In this document: piece by piece, positions 1 through 6,238 of the stretch
Numbering within the stretch: the first letter of the stretch is position 1
Layout: each line of letters starts with the position of its first letter
Assembly (NCBI GenBank): GCA_964655225.1
Contig: CAZZMB010000039.1
Coordinates: forward strand, 1 to 19,616
Direction: 5' to 3'
Source of the DNA: JAFMKE01 sp964655225
Lineage (GTDB): Bacteria; Bacteroidota; Bacteroidia; Chitinophagales; UBA8649
DNA: 19,616 nucleotides
Made by a program: the position numbers and the translations under genes
The notes under the pieces: generated by a model
Seen by the model: the letters and a program-made list of their open reading frames with translations, nothing else
Databases searched by the model: none
What the model was told of the DNA's origin: nothing

Positions 1-1
1 T

Positions 2-1285
2 GGTGTTACAGTTATTACCAATATCTCTGTTTTAAATTTATTGAGCACTGGTTCAGCGGTTACAGAAACTATTGCTAGCATGCCAATGGAAAGCAACGAA
101 TCTTCATTGCTTCGAGTGAATGGATTACAAATTGTAGATCCTGCTGATTGGAATGCCGCTGGAGGTGCTGGATTTGATGTGCCCGTATTTACCTTAAGCA
201 ATGACACCTTTATTTTAAGAATTGATCGAGACTATTCAGATTTATACAATTCTACCGATGTCCCTTGCGCGGTATTTGATGTGATTGGTGTAGCAGGTCA
301 ATTTGTGGCTGATACTCCATTAGTAGGAAACTACCAGTTGCTTCCGCGATTTTTAACAGACATAATTGATACATGCACGACCGTTACTCCACAAGGAACT
401 ATTGCCGATGCTACAGCAGTTGATCCTACAAGCGGCGAGCCATTATTATTTGGAACGCTTTTAACACTTAAAGGAATCATAACAAGTCCCGATTTTAGAG
501 AGTTGCAAGGTGACGGAACAGAATTTAGTTTTGCTGATGCCACAGGGGGAATCTGGGCATACTCCACAGACTCTCTGCTTAGTTATGATCCAATAATTGG
601 GGATTCTGTTGAGGTAACTGGAGAAATATATGCAAGCTCTGGAGTAACACGCATAAGAATATCTTCGGTCATTAATTTAGGAGCTGCAACGCCCTTTACG
701 CCAACAGTTGTTACCAGTGCCTTAGATGAAAGTCATGAAGCAGAGTTGATTACATTGGAAGGATTGACGCTTCAAGGAAACTGGGAAACATCAGGTGGAT
801 CTTACAATGTAAGCGCCTCAAATAGCAATGGAACCTACGATATTCGTGTTGATGCAGATAGAGCAGAATTGTTTCAACCCATTTTATCTGGTGGAGAAAC
901 TTTCAACTTGACAGGTATAGGAACTCAATTTGACCCAACTGCACCAAGAACCGAAGGATACCAAATATTACCTCGTTTTGATAGTGACATCGAGATTGTG
1001 CCAGGAGGCCCTTCAAACATTGCTGAACTTGAATTGGCTAACTTTAGTATTAGCCCAGTTCCCGCTTCTGAAACCTTAACGATTCAATTTGATTTTGATG
1101 CAGCTGAATTAGCTGAGGTGCGATTAATTAATGTAATCGGTCAAGTTTCTACTAATGAAGCAATCACTTTGGTCAATGGAAGAAACGCGCACAGTATCGT
1201 AGTGGCAGATTTAAACCCTGGATTCTATGTGCTGCAAGTAGAGACTTCAAGAGGTTTAAGTAATACAAGCGTATTGATTAAATAA
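2..1285 (+). CDS. T9SS-secreted multidomain protein, C-terminal part (5'-truncated)
   Basis: The frame is open from the window edge (first full codon at nt 2) to a TAA, giving 427 codons, so the gene starts upstream and its N-terminus and signal peptide are not seen. The last 80 or so residues (from about nt 1033) have the form of a type IX secretion sorting domain: FSISPVPA near its start, a middle part with VRLINVIGQ, then NPGFYVLQVE and a terminal VLIK. Such domains direct proteins across the outer membrane to the cell surface or medium. The rest is beta-rich and modular. A module ending YQLLPRF (nt 332-352) recurs, ending YQILPRF (nt 959-979), and between them lies an OB-fold-like stretch (GTLLTLKGIITS to VEVTGEIY). 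This resembles the DUF5689/OB and lamin-tail-like modules of secreted Bacteroidota nucleases and adhesins, but no catalytic domain is visible. Confident as a T9SS substrate; function unknown. Confidence 0.88.
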   Translation, partial: GVTVITNISVLNLLSTGSAVTETIASMPMESNESSLLRVNGLQIVDPADWNAAGGAGFDVPVFTLSNDTFILRIDRDYSDLYNSTDVPCAVFDVIGVAGQFVADTPLVGNYQLLPRFLTDIIDTCTTVTPQGTIADATAVDPTSGEPLLFGTLLTLKGIITSPDFRELQGDGTEFSFADATGGIWAYSTDSLLSYDPIIGDSVEVTGEIYASSGVTRIRISSVINLGAATPFTPTVVTSALDESHEAELITLEGLTLQGNWETSGGSYNVSASNSNGTYDIRVDADRAELFQPILSGGETFNLTGIGTQFDPTAPRTEGYQILPRFDSDIEIVPGGPSNIAELELANFSISPVPASETLTIQFDFDAAELAEVRLINVIGQVSTNEAITLVNGRNAHSIVVADLNPGFYVLQVETSRGLSNTSVLIK

Positions 1286-1301
1286 TCGCTTCTCCAATAA
1301 T

Positions 1302-1340
1302 AAAAAGCCTCGTTCCGACTCTTCGGTGACGAGGCTTTTT
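1302..1340 (+). terminator. Intrinsic terminator after the T9SS protein gene
   Basis: A perfect 12-bp inverted repeat (1302-1313 and 1329-1340) is capped by an inner CCGA/TCGG stem with loop CTCT. The A-run on one arm and the T-run on the other make it work on paper in both directions. It begins 16 nt after the stop codon of the T9SS-protein gene. Confidence 0.9.
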
Positions 1341-1485
1341 GCTTTTACTTGTTCCCTTCAGAGAAAAATCTTAGGAGAATCCACGAGACTGAATCGAAAA
1401 AGCAGTGCGTAAAGCTGAAACAATTGCTGATAATCCATATTCCCCAATAATTTGCTAATCTTTGCTATCAAATTTAGACTGTTAA

Positions 1486-1800
1486 GTGGAAGCATTGAAA
1501 ACTCAAGTACAAAACTCCTTACAACTTAGGCCCGATTTAGTAGAGAAAGTAAGTAACGATGAGGAACTCTTAAAGCTGATCGAAGAATTGGTCACGGAGT
1601 TAGTCAATCATGACTTTGAGCGATTATTACTAATGCTTTACCGATTAGATGTCAGCGAACAAAAAGTTAAACAAGCGATTGATGCAGCAGGTCCTGCCAA
1701 TGCCTCCCGAAACATTGCGGAACTCGTATTGGCTAGAGAAAAAGAAAAAGCTGTTTCTCGAGAACAGTATAAAACCGATAACCCAGAATGGGAGTTTTAA
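1486..1800 (+). CDS. Small helical protein of unknown function (104 aa)
   Basis: I do not recognise a named family. The protein is charged and almost certainly all-helical, with a core LLKLIEELVTELVNHDFERL and then LLLMLYRLDVSEQKVKQAI, and an alanine-rich turn before a basic C-terminal helix. It has no signal peptide, membrane segment or cysteine, so a soluble cytoplasmic location is expected. The start is forced: an in-frame TAA sits immediately before the GTG codon and no in-frame ATG follows in the N-terminal half. The coding pattern (good periodicity of hydrophobic residues, sensible codons) supports a real gene. It stands alone, 145 nt after a terminator and convergent with a small lipoprotein gene, so context gives no function. 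A TAnnTTTG-like element (AATCTTTG, 1457-1464) lies about 20 nt before the start. Confidence 0.75.
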   Translation: MEALKTQVQNSLQLRPDLVEKVSNDEELLKLIEELVTELVNHDFERLLLMLYRLDVSEQKVKQAIDAAGPANASRNIAELVLAREKEKAVSREQYKTDNPEWEF

Positions 1801-1869
1801 AGAATATTTATGCGTAAAATTGATTTAGTCCTTGGACTCAGCGATTCAAAATCTCAAAAGAAATGAGCG

Positions 1870-2031
1870 TTAAGCAAAATTAGCCCCAGATACTATAAAA
1901 GCTTCTTGCAGCTGTTTAATATGAATTTCACTTTTAGGTTTAAAATTTGGGCAATCACACTTACTGCCTTTACAGGCTAGAAGGAAGCCAGAAAAGACAA
2001 AAATTACCACAAATATTTTCCAATTTTTCAT
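1870..2031 (-). CDS. Short predicted lipoprotein (53 aa)
   Basis: The minus strand encodes a 53-residue protein. It has a basic start (MKNWK), a hydrophobic stretch and a lipobox-like LLAC with the cysteine at residue 20, followed by a cysteine-rich start to the mature chain (CKGSKCDCPNF) and a polar tail ending GANFA. This is the layout of a signal-peptidase-II lipoprotein, with only 34 residues left after processing. Function is unknown; the three clustered cysteines (20, 25, 27) could bind metal or form disulfides, which is inference. It is divergent from the glycosyltransferase gene with only 36 nt between start codons, so the two promoters must overlap. Real expression is likely but unproven for so short a frame. 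Confidence 0.65.
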   Translation of the reverse strand: MKNWKIFVVIFVFSGFLLACKGSKCDCPNFKPKSEIHIKQLQEAFIVSGANFA

Positions 2032-2042
2032 GCGAAGTAGGT

Positions 2043-2059
2043 TTACTTTGCTAAATTAA
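2043..2059. promoter_or_regulatory. Compact divergent promoter region
   Basis: Between the divergent starts at 2031 (minus) and 2068 (plus), the plus strand reads TTACTTTG (2043-2050), one mismatch from TAnnTTTG. The minus strand reads TAATTTAG (2058-2051), also one mismatch. The two elements overlap and sit 17 and about 19 nt from their start codons. No convincing -33 element was found, so this is tentative. Confidence 0.35.
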
Positions 2060-2067
2060 CGTTTAAA

Positions 2068-3120
2068 GTGTCAAATCCATTGCAAAAAACCATTCTTTAC
2101 GCAGTTTTAAATTGGGGATTAGGTCATGCTACCCGATCCGTACCAATAATTCATCGGCTTACTCAACTGGGGCATCGGGTCATCATAGCAAGCGACGGGC
2201 TTGCCCTTGAGCTTCTTCAAAAAGAGTTTCCTTCACTTGAGTTAATAACTACACAGCCCTATAAAGTCAGTTATTCAACAAGCGCTAAAAAGTTTAATAT
2301 CACCTTAGCCTTGCAGATCCCAAAGTTCATCCAAGCTATTGCGAAAGAACATCTTCATTGTAAGAAGATCTGTGACAAATACAATGTAGAGCTTATCATC
2401 AGTGATAATCGATATGGATTTTATCAAAAAAATATGCCAAGTGCACTTATCTGTCATCAATTAAGGCTTTTATATCCTGGACATAAATTAGCAGAAAGCC
2501 TTCTCAACAGAAGTTATCAAGGGTATTTGAAAAGATTCACCCAGTTATGGGTTCCCGATATACCGCCTCCAAATAATTTAAGTATGAATATGTCAAAATT
2601 AATTTGGCCCAATGTTTATTTTATTGGAATAGATTCTCGCTTGATGCTAAAACCAAGTAAGAAAGTATACGACACCTTAAGTATCTTATCTGGACCTGAA
2701 CCGCAAAGAAGCTTGTTAGAAAATGAGATCATAGAGAAGCTTAGTAATGTGCAGGGGATGCATTGCATAATCCGGGGAAGCAACACCCCTATGAAGGAAA
2801 TAAAAAATAGTAATATTACCCGCATTGGCCTTGCCTCTTCCAAAGAGATTAATGCTCAAATCAACCAGAGTGAGCGGGTCATTTGCCGCGCTGGATATAC
2901 TTCAATTATGGATATGATTGTATTGAAAAAGTCAGCTATTTTAGTGCCAACACCTGGTCAGGTAGAGCAAGAATATTTGGCAGAAAGCCTAAGTAAAAAA
3001 CAGTGGTTTCAATATCAAAAGCAAGGAGAACTTAGCTTGCAGAAAAATGACAACTATCAAGTGCCTGCCCTTGAAACTTCCTACGATTATACTTTTATTG
3101 AGCAATTTCTGTCTTCTTAA
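2068..3120 (+). CDS. GT28/MurG-like glycosyltransferase
   Basis: The protein has 350 residues with two Rossmann-like halves as in GT-B glycosyltransferases. The N-terminal half opens with TILYAVLNWGLGHATRSVPI (residues 8-27), the glycine-rich GLGHATR acceptor-side loop of MurG-like enzymes and of the uncharacterised Glyco_trans_1_3 group. The C-terminal half has CRAGYTSIMDMIVL (from residue 273) and PTPGQVEQEYLAESL (from 294), matching the nucleotide-sugar binding region of MurG and related enzymes. It probably transfers a sugar to a lipid or other envelope acceptor at the cytoplasmic face; neither substrate is shown by the sequence. There is no signal peptide or transmembrane helix. The start is GTG 2068; an upstream in-frame stop at 2038 leaves no ATG, and TTG 2080 is the only close alternative. 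Its last 26 nt overlap the convergent thioredoxin-like gene. Confidence 0.85.
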   Translation: MSNPLQKTILYAVLNWGLGHATRSVPIIHRLTQLGHRVIIASDGLALELLQKEFPSLELITTQPYKVSYSTSAKKFNITLALQIPKFIQAIAKEHLHCKKICDKYNVELIISDNRYGFYQKNMPSALICHQLRLLYPGHKLAESLLNRSYQGYLKRFTQLWVPDIPPPNNLSMNMSKLIWPNVYFIGIDSRLMLKPSKKVYDTLSILSGPEPQRSLLENEIIEKLSNVQGMHCIIRGSNTPMKEIKNSNITRIGLASSKEINAQINQSERVICRAGYTSIMDMIVLKKSAILVPTPGQVEQEYLAESLSKKQWFQYQKQGELSLQKNDNYQVPALETSYDYTFIEQFLSS

Positions 3121-4288
3121 GCTTCTTTAAAATTTGATCTTTAAGGATTTGGGCATTCTTAGTTTTCTTTTCTTCGCCCGCAAGAATTATTGCATAATTC
3201 ACCGCGTCCTCCGCCTCACTATACGCTTCTAATTTATAGAGTAAATACGCTTGCGTTAAGTTATTTTCGTAAGTGTTGTTGAGCTTAATATTATTCTGCA
3301 TCCATTTTTCAGCCTTCCAAAGACTTGCCACATTGCTAATTTTCATATAATAGTTCCAAGCTACATCTCGATAAGCCTTGTCATCACCTTTTTTGTATTT
3401 ATCCAAGTGCTTGGTCACCAATTTGTCATAGCTTCTCCAATCTTCTATTTTACCAAAAAAATTAAGCTCTAATTCACTACTTAATTCTTTATAATTCTTT
3501 GGTTTATATTGCTTTAAAAACGCTATGGCCGCATCTAATTCTTCCATATTTTTGTTTTTCATTGCGCTATATGCCGTATTCCTTGCAATTCCACTAATTT
3601 TTCTATCCATTACGCCCACACCATGTATATCGTTAAAATAGCGCGCATATTCCTTCATTACTTTTAGTCCTGGCGAATAGATAGAATTTGTTTGCTCAAA
3701 CACAAAATCAGTATTTTCCCTTGCGACTATCTCCTCTGGACTTAAGTTAGCTATGTACTCCTGCATTAGGGTATCTATATTTTCTTTAAACGAAGCCTTG
3801 ACTTTAATCAAGTCACGCATTAAAGGTGCATCTCTATCGCCATTGTCATACTTTTCCTGCATTTTTTTTGTTAGCGCAGGATTAGGCATATTTGCCTTTT
3901 TAGCCCAATCAATTAAAGCATCTGCACCTCTTGCTCCTTTAATTTGCTGTACAACAGTTCCTTCCGCATCAATTAACAGTAGAGTTGGATATGCAGATAC
4001 GCCGTATTGCCTTCTTAAATCCACTCCTTCCCCTTTTTCCATATCCACCTTCATATTGATGAAATGCTTATTGAAAAAATCCCCTACTTTATCCTGAGGA
4101 AAAACATTGTTTGTCATCATCTTGCACGGTCCGCACCAAACAGCATATGCATCCATAAATATCAATTTGCCTTGCACTTTTGCTTCCAACTTCGCCTCTT
4201 CAAAAGAACCATGAAAAAAGTCAACTCCTTGGGCAGAACAGAGTTGGATGCTTAGGATTAAGAATATTGCATGAATTAAATTTTTCAT
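3095..4288 (-). CDS. Periplasmic thioredoxin-fold protein with helical C-terminal domain
   Basis: The chosen start at 4288 gives 397 residues and a clean signal peptide (MKNLIHAIFLILSIQLCSAQ, cut after CSA). The longer open frame to 4459 would overlap murI and lacks a signal sequence. Residues 30-125 form a thioredoxin domain with redox motif WCGPC at 51-55 and the cis-proline region AYPTLLLID. The remaining 260 or so residues are helical, with many Lys, Tyr and Trp (such as WKAEKWMQNNIKL), resembling TPR-like repeats common in Bacteroidota Thioredoxin_7 proteins. It likely handles disulfides or reduction of an envelope client; the client is unknown. It is the last gene of the envelope cluster, 28 nt after the murI stop, and its 3' end overlaps the opposing glycosyltransferase gene. 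Confidence 0.9.
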   Translation of the reverse strand: MKNLIHAIFLILSIQLCSAQGVDFFHGSFEEAKLEAKVQGKLIFMDAYAVWCGPCKMMTNNVFPQDKVGDFFNKHFINMKVDMEKGEGVDLRRQYGVSAYPTLLLIDAEGTVVQQIKGARGADALIDWAKKANMPNPALTKKMQEKYDNGDRDAPLMRDLIKVKASFKENIDTLMQEYIANLSPEEIVARENTDFVFEQTNSIYSPGLKVMKEYARYFNDIHGVGVMDRKISGIARNTAYSAMKNKNMEELDAAIAFLKQYKPKNYKELSSELELNFFGKIEDWRSYDKLVTKHLDKYKKGDDKAYRDVAWNYYMKISNVASLWKAEKWMQNNIKLNNTYENNLTQAYLLYKLEAYSEAEDAVNYAIILAGEEKKTKNAQILKDQILKKLKKTEIAQ

Positions 4289-4316
4289 AATTATGAATTT
4301 ATTAAAAATTTCGAAA

Positions 4317-5123
4317 CTACTTCCAAATATTAAGGTACTCCAAGTTAATGTTTTCCTTAAAAAATCGTTGTGCTGATTTGTCAAAATGTGGGCTACTATC
4401 CGAAATGTAAAACTTATTTTTTGCCCCTCTAGCGGCACAAGACAAATTCTCTTTTTCAAGAATGTTTTTAAGTTTGGATGCCATAATATCTGTGGAGTCT
4501 ATCAATTGAACTTTACCTTGATAAAAGGCATTGATTTCAGCTTTTATCATGGGGTAGTGTGTGCAACCCAAAATAAGTGCATCAATATCGCTAAGTTCCG
4601 TTTTACTTAAATAGTTCTCAATCAAGGTATGGCTAATCTTATCATTTGCATACCCCTCTTCAATCATCGGAACAAGTAAAGGTGTCGCTAAGGCGCGCAC
4701 ATTTAATTGGGGCACTCTTCTATGTATTTTTTCTTGATAAACTCCCGATTCAATAGTCGTATTCGTAGCAATTAAACCAATTTTTTTGTGCGTCGTTTGA
4801 CCAATAAGCGATTCTACTATAGGATCAATAACGTTTATAATAGGTATTTCCCCTTTATGGCGATCTCTTAAAAACTCATAAGCAGCAGCTGAAGCAGTAT
4901 TGCATGCAATTACAATTGCTTTACATTGCTTTTCCTGCAACAAAAAATCGGTGATGCCGTTTGCATATTCACGGATTAACTTTTTTGACTTTTCCCCATA
5001 AGGCAGATGGGCTGTATCTCCAAAATAAATGAGCGTTTCATTAGGCATAGCCTTAGAAATAGCATTGGCGACCGTTAAGCCGCCAATTCCACTATCAAAT
5101 ATTCCTATAGGATTACTCTTCAT
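4317..5123 (-). CDS. murI: Glutamate racemase
   Basis: MurI interconverts L- and D-glutamate in the cytoplasm, supplying D-glutamate for MurD in peptidoglycan synthesis. The 268-residue length fits the family. Key motifs are all present: GIFDSGIGGLTV (7-18, with Asp11/Ser12), GDTAHLPYG (35-43), the first catalytic cysteine in ACNTAS (Cys74), and the second in GCTHYP (Cys187, with His189). There is no signal peptide. It begins 12 nt after the stop of the upstream skp-like gene and is followed closely by the thioredoxin-like gene, so it is most likely cotranscribed with the bamA cluster. The bamA-skp-skp-murI order is common in Bacteroidota. I see nothing unusual in the sequence. Confidence 0.97.
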   Translation of the reverse strand: MKSNPIGIFDSGIGGLTVANAISKAMPNETLIYFGDTAHLPYGEKSKKLIREYANGITDFLLQEKQCKAIVIACNTASAAAYEFLRDRHKGEIPIINVIDPIVESLIGQTTHKKIGLIATNTTIESGVYQEKIHRRVPQLNVRALATPLLVPMIEEGYANDKISHTLIENYLSKTELSDIDALILGCTHYPMIKAEINAFYQGKVQLIDSTDIMASKLKNILEKENLSCAARGAKNKFYISDSSPHFDKSAQRFFKENINLEYLNIWK

Positions 5124-5135
5124 TAATATCTAAAA

Positions 5136-5645
5136 TTAATAAATACCTAATTTACTTTTTACCAAATTGGTAATATCATCTACTTCCGGAAGAACTAAAA
5201 ATACGCCTAAAGAAGAATCCAAAACATAGGTGTATCCATTTGCTGCAGCAACGTCTTGAATGGCCTGATAAGCCTTTTGCTCCACCGGCTGAAATAGCTT
5301 AGTCTCCAGTTTCACCAATTCCTCTTGCGCCTTTTCTTCCAGAGCTACAATTCGCTCTTCTAAACCGTACGCATCCTTATATTTTTGTTCTAACACCGCT
5401 TGCATATAAGAGTTGCCATTTTCTTCAATATCCGCAATTATAGTCTCATATTGCGTGTAAAGCGTTTTCAATTGAGTTTCATACTCTTTGCTTTTAGTCT
5501 GAAGCTGTGTCTGTATGGTTTTAACCTCTGGCATTGAGTAAAACAATGACTCTGAATCCACATGACCAAACTTCTGCTGAGCAGTCGAGCTTAGTGCGAC
5601 TAGCGAAAGCACCGCTACACTTAAAAATTTCATTAACTTATTCAT
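5136..5645 (-). CDS. OmpH/Skp-family periplasmic chaperone (second copy)
   Basis: The protein has 169 residues with signal peptide MNKLMKFLSVAVLSLVALSS (cut after STA, residue 22). The mature chain starts KFGHVDSESLFYSMPEV, the usual OmpH start. A long coiled-coil follows (about residues 45-125, rich in Glu, Lys and Gln), and then the C-terminal return segment NGYTYVLDSSLGVFLVLP that completes the trimer body. Skp-like proteins hold unfolded outer-membrane proteins in the periplasm for delivery to BamA. It lies directly after a paralogous skp gene and before murI (12 nt gap). The 67-nt space before it contains a perfect TAnnTTTG element, so it may also be transcribed separately. Confidence 0.93.
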   Translation of the reverse strand: MNKLMKFLSVAVLSLVALSSTAQQKFGHVDSESLFYSMPEVKTIQTQLQTKSKEYETQLKTLYTQYETIIADIEENGNSYMQAVLEQKYKDAYGLEERIVALEEKAQEELVKLETKLFQPVEQKAYQAIQDVAAANGYTYVLDSSLGVFLVLPEVDDITNLVKSKLGIY

Positions 5646-5667
5646 TTTTTATAATTTATAGTTTAAA

Positions 5668-5675
5668 CAAAAATA
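5668..5675 (-). promoter_or_regulatory. Candidate internal promoter (-7 element) before second skp gene
   Basis: On the minus strand the 8-mer TATTTTTG matches the Bacteroidota -7 consensus TAnnTTTG exactly and lies 22 nt before the ATG at 5645, inside the 67-nt gap between the two skp-like genes. No clear TTTG was found at the usual upstream distance, and the region is very AT-rich, which raises the chance of a random match. Confidence 0.4.
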
Positions 5676-5712
5676 TACTTTTTTAACAAGACTTATTCTT
5701 AAATTATGGTAA

Positions 5713-6225
5713 TTAATAACCCAATGTTCTAAGTACGTCGTCACTCTTATCTATTCGTTCTCCGTAAAACAAAATACCAATACCTGCAGAAGACTTGTCT
5801 AAAATAGCTTCATAACTCTTGTCTTTGGCAAAAAGCTCGATTTTCTGATAGATATTATCTTGAATAGGTTTAATGAGTTCTTGTCTTTTCTTAAATAACT
5901 CTCCTTCCGGTCCAAACTTAGCTTTTTGCATTTCTTTTGCTGCCCTTTCTAAGGCTTCAATCTCTTCAATTTTCTGCGCTTTCATTTGCTCAGTCATCAA
6001 TACTTGTTCTGCTTGAAATCTGCTGTATGCTTTTTCGACTTCTTGAAATTGTACATCGATTTCTGCTTTCCACTGATTAGCTAAAGTATTTACAGTCTCT
6101 TGCGCTTCCTCGTATTGAGGTATATTACTTAGAATGTAATCCATATCCACAATACAAAATCTTTGTGCATGTGCATTCATCATCATACTAACAAAAAGTA
6201 TAAAAGTTAAAAGTATTCTTTTCAT
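5713..6225 (-). CDS. OmpH/Skp-family periplasmic chaperone (first copy)
   Basis: The start at 6225 gives 170 residues and a well-formed signal peptide (MKRILLTFILFVSMMMNAHA, cut after residue 20). The in-frame ATG 27 nt upstream would overlap the bamA stop codon and add an unlikely polar extension. The mature chain begins QRFCIVDMDYILSNIPQYEE, the OmpH signature. A coiled-coil rich in Glu, Gln and Lys runs to about residue 125, and the end (YEAILDKSSAGIGILFYGE) packs into the trimer body. Its expected role is holding nascent outer-membrane proteins for the BamA machine encoded just upstream (13 nt gap). With the following paralogue it forms the tandem skp pair usual next to bamA in this phylum. 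Confidence 0.93.
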   Translation of the reverse strand: MKRILLTFILFVSMMMNAHAQRFCIVDMDYILSNIPQYEEAQETVNTLANQWKAEIDVQFQEVEKAYSRFQAEQVLMTEQMKAQKIEEIEALERAAKEMQKAKFGPEGELFKKRQELIKPIQDNIYQKIELFAKDKSYEAILDKSSAGIGILFYGERIDKSDDVLRTLGY

Positions 6226-6238
6226 AATTTCTAAATTT

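Noticed and set aside
1810..1866. 18-codon plus-strand frame after the 104-aa gene
   Set aside because: Too short, with no signal, family or context; the AGTCC-TT-GGACT palindrome inside it has a 2-nt loop and no T-run, so it is not a terminator.
4289..4459. 57-residue N-terminal extension of the thioredoxin-like protein
   Set aside because: It lies wholly in the 28-nt gap and the 3' end of murI and hides a perfect signal peptide, so the start at 4288 is preferred.
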